From Dongia_B sp035539215 (GTDB lineage: Bacteria; Pseudomonadota; Alphaproteobacteria; Dongiales; Dongiaceae): a DNA stretch of 64,000 nt. Positions 42,324-50,908 of this stretch are shown here, one piece after another. Under the pieces are notes generated by a model. It was given only the letters and a program-made list of their open reading frames with translations, had not been told where the DNA came from and searched no databases. Made by a program: the position numbers and the translations under genes. The DNA lies in NCBI GenBank assembly GCA_035539215.1, contig DATLIX010000098.1, positions 62,001 through 126,000 on the forward strand. Direction: 5' to 3'. Within the stretch, counting starts at the first letter, position 1. The number at the start of each line of letters is the position of its first letter.

Positions 42324-43493
42324 TCAATGCGGCTTGTGATTGAACAGCGACAGGACGAAGCCGATGGCGGCGGCGATGAGGGCGACCACGCAGGTGCCGG
42401 TCCATCCCCAGGCCTCGAAAGCCGAACCGCCCAGCATGGACCCCAGGGCACCGCAGCAGAACATGGTCGTCATGAAGACGGTGTTGATGCGGCTGCGCGC
42501 GCCGGAATCAAGCGCATGAATACCGGCCTGATTGGAAACCAGGGCGGATTGGACGCCGAGATCCATCAGCACGACGCCGATGATCAGGGCCGGCATCGAG
42601 CCTTGAACCAGGATGAGAAGCAGGAACGAGGCGAAGACCAGCACCGCCGACAGGGTGACGACCATTTGCGGTCCGTGCCGGTCGGCGATGCGGCCGGCGA
42701 TCGGCGCCGCCAGCGCTCCGACGGCGCCGATCAGGCCCATCAGGCCTGCGAAGGTCGCGCCGAGATTATAGGGCGGCAGGCGCAGCTCCAGCGCCAGGTT
42801 TGCCCAGAAGGCGGAGAAGCAGGCAAACATCATGCCCTGGCAAAGTCCCGCCAGGCGCAGGCGGCGATAGCGGAGGAAGAAGCCGAACAGCGAGACGAGG
42901 ATGCGGCCGTAATGATCGCGGGTGACCGGCGCGACCCGCGGCAGCAACGCCGCCAAAAGCGCCGCCAAGCCGAGCATCAGTCCGGCGGCGAGAGCGAACA
43001 TGGCGCGCCAATGCCAGTGGTCGGAGACATAGCCGCTGATCGTGCGGGCCAGCAGAATCCCCACCAGCAGGCCGCCGGTCACTGTGCCGACCACCTTGCC
43101 GCGCTGGGCGGGATCGGCGAGATGCACCGCCAGGGGCACGATCTGCTGGACCACCGTCGTCAGGATGCCGATGACCAGGCAGGCGATGCCGAGCCACACC
43201 AGGCTGGGCGCCAAGGCGGCGCCGGCCAGAGCAACGCTGAGGCCAAGCAGGGTGACGAGGATGAGGGTCTTGCGCTCGACGCGGTCGCCGAGCGGGGCCA
43301 GGAAGAAAAGGCCGATCGCATAGCCGATCTGGCAGAGGAAGGGCATGATGGCAACTTGGCGCGGCGTCGCTGCGAAATCGCGAATGAACAGGCCCAGCAT
43401 CGGCTGGTTGTAATAGGTGTTGGCGACGGCAAGGCAGGTTGCCACGGTCATCACCGCCAGCAGCTTGCCGCTGAGATGGGGGTGCTCCGTCAT
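42324..43493 (-). CDS. MFS transporter (12-helix)
   Basis: The core from MTEHPHLSGKLLAVM is 389 residues with about 12 helices, a complete MFS fold. LAPLGDRVERKTLILVTLLG is motif A after TM2, ARTISGYVSDHWHWRAMFAL the TM5 region, and ADRHGPQMVV the second-half motif A. Typical exporters of this group are sugar, drug or arabinose effluxers. The frame extends upstream to ATGs at 43631, 43646 and 43766, but the extra residues are Pro/Arg/Ala-rich and unlike a membrane protein; 43631 has a fair SD. A strong hairpin separates it from mmsA. Confidence 0.85.
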   Translation of the reverse strand: MTEHPHLSGKLLAVMTVATCLAVANTYYNQPMLGLFIRDFAATPRQVAIMPFLCQIGYAIGLFFLAPLGDRVERKTLILVTLLGLSVALAGAALAPSLVWLGIACLVIGILTTVVQQIVPLAVHLADPAQRGKVVGTVTGGLLVGILLARTISGYVSDHWHWRAMFALAAGLMLGLAALLAALLPRVAPVTRDHYGRILVSLFGFFLRYRRLRLAGLCQGMMFACFSAFWANLALELRLPPYNLGATFAGLMGLIGAVGALAAPIAGRIADRHGPQMVVTLSAVLVFASFLLLILVQGSMPALIIGVVLMDLGVQSALVSNQAGIHALDSGARSRINTVFMTTMFCCGALGSMLGGSAFEAWGWTGTCVVALIAAAIGFVLSLFNHKPH

Positions 43494-43756
43494 CGGGGAG
43501 GAGCGGGCCCGCGGACTCCCATGCGGCGCCGCGGCGGCGGCGCTTTCCGCCCGTGCCATATCATCCGGTGCCGCGCCATCCCGTGTGCCGCGATCCTCCG
43601 GCCGGCTTTCGACAACGCCCGACACCGCCATGTGGCCGATCCTCATGCTGAAAGATGGATAAAATGCTGCGTATCGGAAGAGATACGATGCGTCGGGGAA
43701 GAGGCGGGGGGATGGGCGGGCGGCTGCAAGCATCGCCCATAGGCTGGAATGACATG

Positions 43757-43793
43757 AGGAGGCCAAGGCAGAAATACTGCCTTGGCCTCCTCC
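43757..43793 (-). terminator. Strong hairpin after mmsA
   Basis: A perfect 16-bp stem (43757-43772 with 43778-43793) and a 5-base loop follow the mmsA stop by 10 bases. The T-run is poor, but stem strength alone makes a terminator or 3'-end stabiliser likely. Confidence 0.8.
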
Positions 43794-43802
43794 CTATCTC
43801 TC

Positions 43803-45299
43803 TTATTTCATCGTCGGCATGACGAATTCGGCGCCGGCGCGGATGCCGGTTGGCCAGCGCGAGGTGATGGTCTTCAGCTTGGTGTAGAAGCGCACGCCTT
43901 CGGGCCCATGCATGTGATGATCGCCGAACAGCGAGCGTTTCCAGCCGCCGAAGCTGTTGAAGGCCATCGGTACCGGGATCGGCACGTTGATGCCGACCAT
44001 GCCGACTTTGATCTTGGCGGCGAATTCGCGGGCGGCATCGCCGTCGCGGGTGAAGATCGCCGTGCCATTGCCATATTCATGGTCGTTCACAAGCTGCACG
44101 GCAGTGGCGTAATCCGGCACGCGCACGACCGAGAGGACCGGCCCGAAGATCTCTTCCTTGTAGATGCGCATCTCCGGCGTCACATGGTCGAACAGGCAGC
44201 CGCCCAGGAAATAGCCGTTCTCATAGCCTTGCAGCTTCAGGTCGCGGCCATCCACCACCAGCTTGGCGCCTTCCTGAACGCCAAGATCGACATAGCCTTT
44301 GACCTTGTCGTAATGCTGCTTGGTGACGAGCGGGCCCATGTCGGCTTCGGGGTCGGTGCCCGGCGCCACCTTCATGCCGCGCACGCGCGGCGACAGTTTC
44401 TCGATCAGGGTATCGCCCACCTTGTCGCCGACCGCGACCGCCACCGACACCGCCATGCAGCGCTCGCCGGCCGAGCCATAGCCCGCGCCCATCAGGGCGT
44501 CGGTCGCCAGGTCCATATCGGCATCGGGCATGACGATCATGTGGTTCTTGGCGCCGCCCAGGGCCTGGACCCGCTTATTATGCGCGGTGCCGGTGTGATA
44601 AATGTATTCGGCGATCGGCGTCGAGCCGACGAAACTCACCGCCTGGATCTCCGGATTGGCGAGGATCGCATCGACCGCTTCCTTGTCGCCGTTGACGACG
44701 TTGAAGACGCCGTCCGGCAGGCCGGCCTTCTTCAGCAACTCGGCGATGAAGAGCGAGCAGGTGGGAACGCGTTCCGAGGGCTTCAGGATGAAGGTGTTGC
44801 CGGTGGCGATGGCGATCGGGAACATCCACATCGGCACCATGGCGGGGAAGTTGAAGGGCGTGATGCCGGCGACGACGCCGAGCGGCTGGCGGATCGCCCA
44901 GCTGTCGACATTGGTGCCGACATTCTCGCTGAACTCGCCCTTCAGCATCTGCGGAATGCCGCAGGCGAATTCGACGACTTCCAACCCGCGGGTGATCGAG
45001 CCCTTGGCGTCCGACAGCACCTTGCCATGCTCGGCAGTGACGATCTGCGCCATCTTGTCCATGTTCTCTTCCAGGAGATCCTTGAAGCGGAAGAGCACGC
45101 GCGAGCGCTGCAGCGGCGTGACGGCGGACCAGGTCTTGAAGGCCTCGGCGGCGACCGTTACCGCGGCGTCCAGCTCGGCCTTCGAGGCGAGAGCGACCTT
45201 GGCCTGAACCTCACCGGTGGCCGGATTGAAGACGTCGCTGAAGCGACCGCTGGTGCCGGCGACTTCCTTGCCGCCGATGAAATGGGGGATGGTCCGCAT
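43803..45299 (-). CDS. mmsA: Methylmalonate-semialdehyde dehydrogenase (CoA-acylating)
   Basis: This 498-residue enzyme converts methylmalonate semialdehyde to propionyl-CoA in valine and inositol breakdown. It uses NAD and CoA, in the cytoplasm. GITPFNFPAMVPMWMFP, FVGSTPIAEYIYH and the catalytic-Cys block YGSAGERCMAVSVAV are MmsA-specific, distinguishing it from other aldehyde dehydrogenases. The start ATG has GAGGAT at good spacing; a 12-residue extension exists upstream. No other valine genes are adjacent. A promoter with a palindrome lies about 75 bases upstream, and a strong hairpin follows. Confidence 0.95.
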   Translation of the reverse strand: MRTIPHFIGGKEVAGTSGRFSDVFNPATGEVQAKVALASKAELDAAVTVAAEAFKTWSAVTPLQRSRVLFRFKDLLEENMDKMAQIVTAEHGKVLSDAKGSITRGLEVVEFACGIPQMLKGEFSENVGTNVDSWAIRQPLGVVAGITPFNFPAMVPMWMFPIAIATGNTFILKPSERVPTCSLFIAELLKKAGLPDGVFNVVNGDKEAVDAILANPEIQAVSFVGSTPIAEYIYHTGTAHNKRVQALGGAKNHMIVMPDADMDLATDALMGAGYGSAGERCMAVSVAVAVGDKVGDTLIEKLSPRVRGMKVAPGTDPEADMGPLVTKQHYDKVKGYVDLGVQEGAKLVVDGRDLKLQGYENGYFLGGCLFDHVTPEMRIYKEEIFGPVLSVVRVPDYATAVQLVNDHEYGNGTAIFTRDGDAAREFAAKIKVGMVGINVPIPVPMAFNSFGGWKRSLFGDHHMHGPEGVRFYTKLKTITSRWPTGIRAGAEFVMPTMK

Positions 45300-45866
45300 G
45301 ATATCCTCGCCAGGTGATGGGCTGTTGGTGGCCATGTTCCAATTTGGTCCAAATCAGGGCCAAGCGGCGGAATAGTAAGACCTCTTGGCCATTGGTCAAG
45401 ACAAATCGGTCAAGATATTGAACTTATGATTAGGATATTTAACGGATCGGTCCTGGGGCATCCGGTTTCAAATTTGGACGGATTTTCAAGGGCGTCTGCC
45501 CCGCAGTTTTCTGGGATAAGGGGCCGTCGGTTCCAGCCGGCCTGATGGCGATGGAATAAATCGGCCGCGGGCTGCAGCTTCCCTTTTGCATCGATGAGCC
45601 TCGTCGGCGCGACTGAAGCTGGGACGGCCGGTATCGCGTCGGTCGATTGGCGAAGAGACGTGCGCCTGCGCTTCGCCACGCGCTCCAGACGAGATCGAGA
45701 AGTTGCTCGCGCGACGCGCGGCTGCGAGACTCACTGCGTTAGGATCAAACATCGTCGGCCAAGTCTCTCATTGGTGTGACAGCGGACGGTTGTAGCCGCT
45801 TCAACCCGTCACCAAGATGAAACCGATCCCGGCTAGAAAGCTCTATCGATAAATCGCGGGGCTGGC
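45300..45866. other. Gene-free region between divergent mmsA and phosphoesterase genes
   Basis: These 567 bases hold the mmsA promoter at the left end (45372-45415) and presumably the phosphoesterase promoter at the right. I see no supported gene in between. Confidence 0.4.
45372..45415 (-). promoter_or_regulatory. mmsA promoter with repeated GGTCAAGA boxes
   Basis: On the minus strand TTGACC (45399-45394) and TACTAT (45377-45372), 16 bases apart, make a good sigma-70 promoter. Between and across them lies the imperfect palindrome CTTGGCC-ATT-GGTCAAG. A second GGTCAAGA follows at 45408-45415. The layout suits a repressor such as a GntR type. Confidence 0.55.
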
Positions 45867-46730
45867 ATGTCAGGTCATCAGGTTATTCAAGTCACCGATC
45901 TCCATCTGAGCGCAGAACGCGCTTACAATTATGCGAGTTGGAAGGCTTGCCTCGACCATATCAATGACGTGAAGCCGGACTTCGTCGCGGTCACCGGTGA
46001 TCTGGTTCTGGACGATCCCGACCATGCACCTGATCACAGCTTTGTCCATCGTGAGCTGAACCGGATTGAGGTCCCTTGGGCTGCATTGCCGGGCAACCAC
46101 GACATCGGCGATACCGGCCCGCGACCCTATATGGGACAATGGATCACCGATGAGCGCCGGCAAAGATTCTTAAGTCATTACGGTGCCGATTGGTGGGGGC
46201 GCGACCTGGGTGCCTGGCGCCTGCTCGGTCTCAACGCCCAGTTGATGGGAAGCAGCCTCGCTGCCGAAGCCGAACAATTGGCGTGGCTGGAATCCCAGGT
46301 GGCGGATGCGCAGGACAGGCCGCTGGCACTCTTCCTTCACAAGCCGCTCTTCGTCGAAAATCCGGCGGAGGCGGGGGATCCCGTCTGGTGTGTTCTCCAG
46401 GAGGGCCGGCAGGCGATCCTGCAAACGCTTCAGCGCGGTAATCTGAAATTGGTGGCTTGCGGCCACGCGCATCATTATCGGACGCTCAATTTTGGCAGCA
46501 CGGCGATGGTCTGGGCGCCCAGCACGGCGCAGATCATCAATAACGAGGTCGCCCCATTTCAGGGGCTGCATGAGCCCGGTATCGTGCATTACCGCTTCGA
46601 TGACGACAAAGTCGAATACGGCTTGGTGAAGCCCCGTGGCCTGGTCGCCAGCGATCTGACCGACATCGTCGAAACGCATGGCACAATGCGGCAGGCCCCT
46701 TTATTCCCGCTGGAGCAAGTCCTCGCTTAA
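45867..46730 (+). CDS. Calcineurin-like metallophosphoesterase (GpdQ/CpdA-like)
   Basis: This 287-residue phosphodiesterase has all four metal-site blocks: QVTDLHL (8-14), VTGDLVLDDP near 43, LPGNHDIG near 74-81, and CGHAHHYR near 198-205. The order and length fit class III cyclic nucleotide or glycerophosphodiester phosphodiesterases. No signal peptide, so it acts in the cytoplasm. It converges with an ABC importer operon 65 bases away. Such enzymes often process organophosphates brought in by adjacent importers, so uptake of a phosphodiester is a reasonable inference. Confidence 0.9.
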   Translation: MSGHQVIQVTDLHLSAERAYNYASWKACLDHINDVKPDFVAVTGDLVLDDPDHAPDHSFVHRELNRIEVPWAALPGNHDIGDTGPRPYMGQWITDERRQRFLSHYGADWWGRDLGAWRLLGLNAQLMGSSLAAEAEQLAWLESQVADAQDRPLALFLHKPLFVENPAEAGDPVWCVLQEGRQAILQTLQRGNLKLVACGHAHHYRTLNFGSTAMVWAPSTAQIINNEVAPFQGLHEPGIVHYRFDDDKVEYGLVKPRGLVASDLTDIVETHGTMRQAPLFPLEQVLA

Positions 46731-46795
46731 GGCATCGGCGGATACGTGGCTTGAGCCCCAATCGCCTGGCGACTTCCTCCCAAGCCAATCCGCCT

Positions 46796-47815
46796 TCAGA
46801 TCTCCCTGATATCGGCTGCGTGCAGGCGAATGCGAACCGCGCTGCCGATTGGCAGCAGGCTGGCGCTCGGTCGATTGAGGACATCCATCTTCAGCGGCAC
46901 TGAACCTGCCTGCAGCGAATAACGCACCACGGCACCCAGCAGCTTGACACCGGAGACGATGACAGAGGTCTCGAATGCGGTCGTGGGTGCGTCGCCATTT
47001 CCATTGGCGGGATCAATGATATCCAAGGCTTCGGGATGGACTGCCCAGCTTGTCGCAGGCCGGTGATTGAAGATACGCTCGATCGTCGGTGGCGGCAGGA
47101 TATTGAAGTCGCCGATGAAGGCGGCCACCGCCTCGCTTGCCGGGCGACCATATATGTCATGGGGCGAGCCGATCTGCGCCAGCTTGCCGCTCTGCATGAC
47201 GGCGATCCGATCGCCGATCACCAGCGCCTCTTCCTGGTCATGCGTTACCATGACGGCCGTGAAGCCAAGCTCTCGCTGCAATCGCTTCAATTCGTCACGC
47301 AGCCGCTTGCGGATTTGTGCGTCCAGTGCCGACATCGGTTCATCGAGAAGCAGCAGATGCGGCTCCAGCACCAAGGCGCGCGCCAACGCGACACGCTGCT
47401 TCTGGCCACCGGAAAGCTGTTGCGGCCGCGCCTTGGCCCTTTCTTTCAGCCCCATCAACTCGACCATGGCGCCAACCCGGCGTCTGATCTCGGTCTTTTC
47501 CAGCCGTTTCTGTTGTAGACCGAAGGCTAGGTTCTGTTCGATCGTCATGTTGGGAAACAGCGCATAATGCTGCATGACCATGCCGATGCCGCGATCCTTC
47601 GGTTGCAAGGAAATGATGTCGCGACCGGCCAACAGCAGCGTTCCCGCATCAGGCTGGACTAACCCGGCGATCGAGCGTAGCAAGGTGGTCTTGCCACAGC
47701 CAGATGGTCCGACCAGGACGCACATTTCGCCTTGCTCGATGTCGAGGTCGATGGAATCGAAGACCATGACGCCATCGAAGCGTTTGGTGAGACCTCTCAT
47801 TTCGACGAAGCTCAT
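46796..47815 (-). CDS. ABC transporter ATP-binding protein
   Basis: This 339-residue ATPase has Walker A GPSGCGKTT (about 36-44), the signature LSGGQKQR, Walker B LLLLDEPMSALD and the switch MVTHDQEEAL. After residue 240 a C-terminal TOBE-like beta domain follows, as in MalK/PotA/FbpC types. Start at 47815, ATG, overlapping the permease stop (ATGA) and preceded by GGAAGGACA. It powers the two permeases upstream. It is the last gene of the operon. Confidence 0.95.
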   Translation of the reverse strand: MSFVEMRGLTKRFDGVMVFDSIDLDIEQGEMCVLVGPSGCGKTTLLRSIAGLVQPDAGTLLLAGRDIISLQPKDRGIGMVMQHYALFPNMTIEQNLAFGLQQKRLEKTEIRRRVGAMVELMGLKERAKARPQQLSGGQKQRVALARALVLEPHLLLLDEPMSALDAQIRKRLRDELKRLQRELGFTAVMVTHDQEEALVIGDRIAVMQSGKLAQIGSPHDIYGRPASEAVAAFIGDFNILPPPTIERIFNHRPATSWAVHPEALDIIDPANGNGDAPTTAFETSVIVSGVKLLGAVVRYSLQAGSVPLKMDVLNRPSASLLPIGSAVRIRLHAADIREI

Positions 47816-48624
47816 TTCTTGTCCTTCCGCTCTGTCAAAGCCGCGATGACCGCGGTCGAGAGGGCCCAAACGATGATGAAATAGACTGTGACCACGACAC
47901 TGGTCAGGCGCCCGCTACCTTCGCGCAAGACATTCATGAAGACCTGCAGGGTCGGATAGAGACCGCCAACGAGCAGGTTGGCGTAAACGAATTCGCTGAT
48001 CGCCAAGGTGAAGTTCATGACCAGGCCGATCGCCAGGCCGCGCAGGACCGATGGGAGAATCACACGCACCATGATGGCCAAATCGCTGGCGCCGACCAGA
48101 TATCCCGCCTCGATGATGTCCTTTACCGTGATGGCACGCAGATTGTTCTTGATCGGTACATAATAGAAGGAAGCCCCCAGCGGCACATAGCCGAAGATCA
48201 GGATCAGTGGTGTGCCATTGAGCTGAATGCCGTACTGGCCCGAATAGATGCGCAAGAGACCCAGCGCGAGCACCACACCCGGCACGGCATAGGGCAGAAT
48301 CACCAGCGCGCCGAGCCAGCGGTCAAGAAGCGGCAGATAGCAATGGCCAACCAGGATGGCCGGAACCGTCACCAGCGCCGAAACCACCGTGGCGCCGAAG
48401 GCGATGACCAGCGAATGTACCAGCGCCTGATCGAAACGCGGATCGGCAAAAATTCGCAAGGCCCAATCGGTCGTGAAACCGCTGGGCAGAACGGTACCGT
48501 TCCAATCGGTTGCGAAGGCATTGAGGGCTACGGCGGCGACCGGCAGAAGTTGCAGTACAACAAAGACGCCGATGATGAGCCAAGCCGGATTGCCCAAAAT
48601 CGGCTTTCTCAGGGTCCGGCTCAT
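47812..48624 (-). CDS. ABC transporter permease (second)
   Basis: This 270-residue membrane protein has six helices and the EAA loop DIIEAGYLVGASDLAIMVRVILPSV near 170-195, which contacts the ATPase. It belongs to the binding-protein-dependent inner-membrane permeases of the CysW/PotC type. Its start overlaps the first permease stop (ATGA) and its own stop overlaps the ATPase start, so all three are coupled. Confidence 0.92.
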   Translation of the reverse strand: MSRTLRKPILGNPAWLIIGVFVVLQLLPVAAVALNAFATDWNGTVLPSGFTTDWALRIFADPRFDQALVHSLVIAFGATVVSALVTVPAILVGHCYLPLLDRWLGALVILPYAVPGVVLALGLLRIYSGQYGIQLNGTPLILIFGYVPLGASFYYVPIKNNLRAITVKDIIEAGYLVGASDLAIMVRVILPSVLRGLAIGLVMNFTLAISEFVYANLLVGGLYPTLQVFMNVLREGSGRLTSVVVTVYFIIVWALSTAVIAALTERKDKK

Positions 48625-49448
48625 GCGTAGCGCCTTCGCAGCAATGTCTGTTCCACCACCACCGGAACCGTCAATACCAGCACCAACAGCGTCGCAAGTG
48701 CATCAGCCAATTGCGGATCCGAGAAAACGTCGCCGGCCGCGAGTTCGCCGATACGCAATGTCACCAGGTTGGCGTTCCCGCCGACCAGGGCGAAGGCCGT
48801 GGCATAGGTACCCATCGCATTGGCAAAAAGCAGAATGAAGCTGCCGATCAGGCTTGGCGCCAGGATCGGCAGACCGACGCGCCACCAGAAGGCAAGCCTT
48901 GAGGCGCCGACCAAGGCCGCCGATTCCTCGATCTCCGGCGTCAGGGCGCCAAGGCTGGGAAACAGCAGCAATACGGCAAGCTGGACTTGCAGATAGGCGT
49001 AGACTAGGACAAGCCCGCCGGTGGAATAAATGTTGAATTGATCGATTAGTCCGGCCTTGGCCAACAGCAGCGTGAAGGAGCCGCTGAGGCCGAACATGAT
49101 GATGAAGGCGAAGGCCAGCGGGAAACCGGTGAAGTTCGATCCGATATTGGAATAGGTCAGAACCACCTGTTGCAGATTGCCTGGCATGGTCCGCAGCAGG
49201 TTGGCAATCGGCAACGCAAGGCCGACGCCGATGATCGATGTGACGGCGGAGATCAGGAAGCTGGTTTGGAAGGCATTGCGGTGGAAGCCGCTCGAGAGAA
49301 TCTCGACGTAGTGGCTGAGCGTCATCCCGTCATCGCTTTGCAGGCTGTTCCAGGCGACAGCCAGCAGCGGCGCCACTTCAAAGAGGAACAGGATCAGCAG
49401 TAACGGCACCGCAAAAAGGAAAGCCAGCGCGCGCGTCTTGCTGTTCAT
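48621..49448 (-). CDS. ABC transporter permease (first)
   Basis: This 275-residue membrane protein has six helices. The EAA-type loop LTPEIEESAALVGASRLAFWWRVGLPIL lies near 170-200. It pairs with the second permease to form the channel. It starts 86 bases after the binding-protein gene; a strong stem-loop lies in that gap. CysT/PotB type. Confidence 0.92.
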   Translation of the reverse strand: MNSKTRALAFLFAVPLLLILFLFEVAPLLAVAWNSLQSDDGMTLSHYVEILSSGFHRNAFQTSFLISAVTSIIGVGLALPIANLLRTMPGNLQQVVLTYSNIGSNFTGFPLAFAFIIMFGLSGSFTLLLAKAGLIDQFNIYSTGGLVLVYAYLQVQLAVLLLFPSLGALTPEIEESAALVGASRLAFWWRVGLPILAPSLIGSFILLFANAMGTYATAFALVGGNANLVTLRIGELAAGDVFSDPQLADALATLLVLVLTVPVVVEQTLLRRRYA

Positions 49449-49486
49449 GACAATTAGGCCGATCGATCTTGGTCTGCAAAGGCGAA

Positions 49487-49519
49487 GGGATCACACCGTC
49501 CCCTGCACGGTGTGATCCC
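49487..49519 (-). promoter_or_regulatory. Intercistronic stem-loop between binding protein and permease genes
   Basis: GGGATCACACCGT and ACGGTGTGATCCC form a perfect 13-bp stem with a 7-base loop. It sits after the binding-protein stop. Such elements protect the upstream mRNA end or partly terminate, giving more binding protein than permease. Confidence 0.7.
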
Positions 49520-49534
49520 AACGAGGTGTCTTGC

Positions 49535-50587
49535 TTAAAGCTTGGAGGCGACTTCTTCCTGCCAAAGCTTGGCGAGACCCTTCGCTGCATTGGTCCAGAG
49601 CTCCGCTTGGATCGGGCGGGCCTTGGCATATTGCGCGGCCGGCAGCACCTTGGCGGCCGTTTCGGCCGGCAGGGTAATCTGATCGATCCGGATCGGACGG
49701 GCATAACCATTGGCAAAGGCGATCTGGCCTTCGTCGCTGAACGCATATTCGCGCGTCAGCTTGGCGAGTGCGGGATGCTTTGCATAGGGGTTGATCACGG
49801 TCGTGTATCCGCTGGTTACCGAACCGTCGGCGGGGATGACGACATCCCACTTATCGCGGCCGACTGTATCGCGCCAGGAGAGGGCGTTGAAATCCCAGAC
49901 GATGCCGACTTGGACTTCACCCTTTTCCATCAGCGCAACATTTACGTTGATCGGCAGCAGACGCTTTTGCGCTGCGAGCTTGGCAAAGAGGTCAATGGCG
50001 GGGTGTAGGTTTTCCTCGCCGCCACCCTGGGCGACCGCCGCCGCGAGAATAGCGGCATTCGATTGGGCGGCCTTGCCGACTTCGCCGACCGAAACCTTAT
50101 AATCGCCGTTCAGCAAATCGGCGAAGCTCTTCGGCGGGTCCTTGACGTCCTTGCTGATCAGGAAGGCGATGGTGCCGGTATAACCGAGCGCCCAGTTGCC
50201 ATCCTTGTCCTTGGCCCAACCGGGGATCTTATCCCAAGTGCTGGGCTTATAGGCGACGCTCAAGCCGCGCTTCACAGCGATCGGGCCGAATTCCAGACCG
50301 ATTTCGCCGATATCGGCGGAAGCATTGGCTTTCTCGGCTTCGAACTTCGCCAGTTCTTCAGCGCTCGACATATCGGTATCGGTGTGGGTGATGCCATATT
50401 TCGTCTGGATTGCCTTCCAGAGCCCACCCCAATTCGCCCAATCATCCGGCATGCCAACACTGACGATCTGGCCTTCGGCCTTGGCTTGAGTTTCCAACTC
50501 GGCGAGCGATTGCTCAGCGGCGCTAGCCGTGGTCACCGCCAGACCCAGCATGACCAGCCCTGTCGCCAGCCCAATTTTGAATGACAT
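49535..50587 (-). CDS. ABC transporter solute-binding protein
   Basis: This 350-residue periplasmic protein has a signal peptide (LATGLVMLGLAVTTASA, cleavage near 24). The mature protein starts EQSLAELETQAKAEGQIVSVGMPDDWAN, the opening of family-1 (iron/thiamine/2-aminoethylphosphonate-like) binding proteins. GYTGTIAFLISKD and AFSDEGQIAFANGYARPIR are shared later blocks. SD GAGGGGGA sits 7 bases before the ATG; a start 8 codons upstream lacks one. It heads the importer operon. Ligand not determined; a phosphorylated compound is inferred from the neighbouring phosphoesterase. Confidence 0.9.
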   Translation of the reverse strand: MSFKIGLATGLVMLGLAVTTASAAEQSLAELETQAKAEGQIVSVGMPDDWANWGGLWKAIQTKYGITHTDTDMSSAEELAKFEAEKANASADIGEIGLEFGPIAVKRGLSVAYKPSTWDKIPGWAKDKDGNWALGYTGTIAFLISKDVKDPPKSFADLLNGDYKVSVGEVGKAAQSNAAILAAAVAQGGGEENLHPAIDLFAKLAAQKRLLPINVNVALMEKGEVQVGIVWDFNALSWRDTVGRDKWDVVIPADGSVTSGYTTVINPYAKHPALAKLTREYAFSDEGQIAFANGYARPIRIDQITLPAETAAKVLPAAQYAKARPIQAELWTNAAKGLAKLWQEEVASKL

Positions 50588-50908
50588 GTAGTCCCCCTCT
50601 TTCCATAACAACGGCGTTACAGGCGGCGGACGTTACTGATGGACTGTGACGGTTTTCGACGGAGCCAATGACAGTTCAATGAGAAAGAGATGTACACCCA
50701 GGCATCTGATACATCAGCGTTAGGACAGTATGCTGCGCTAGGATTTTTACCCAGAAAAGGCGAGCCGTATCGGGATGTTCCGGCCTTGGCGAGATGTGCG
50801 ATCTGCGGCTCATCGTGCGCGAGTCAGACAGATCGGCAGGCATGATGCGCAGTCTATGTGCATTCATGCCCGCCGATCCGCCGCGTCATCGTGGACCGGC
50901 TCAGGCGA
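50588..50908. other. Gene-free region, importer promoter
   Basis: No gene is seen in these 321 bases. They hold the importer promoter. CTGAT-AC-ATCAG (50707-50718) is a small inverted repeat about 120 bases upstream of the importer start, a possible regulator site. Confidence 0.3.

Noticed and set aside
42306..45317. Long plus-strand frames opposite the MFS and mmsA genes
   Set aside because: Both are complements of well-supported genes and contain no family motif.
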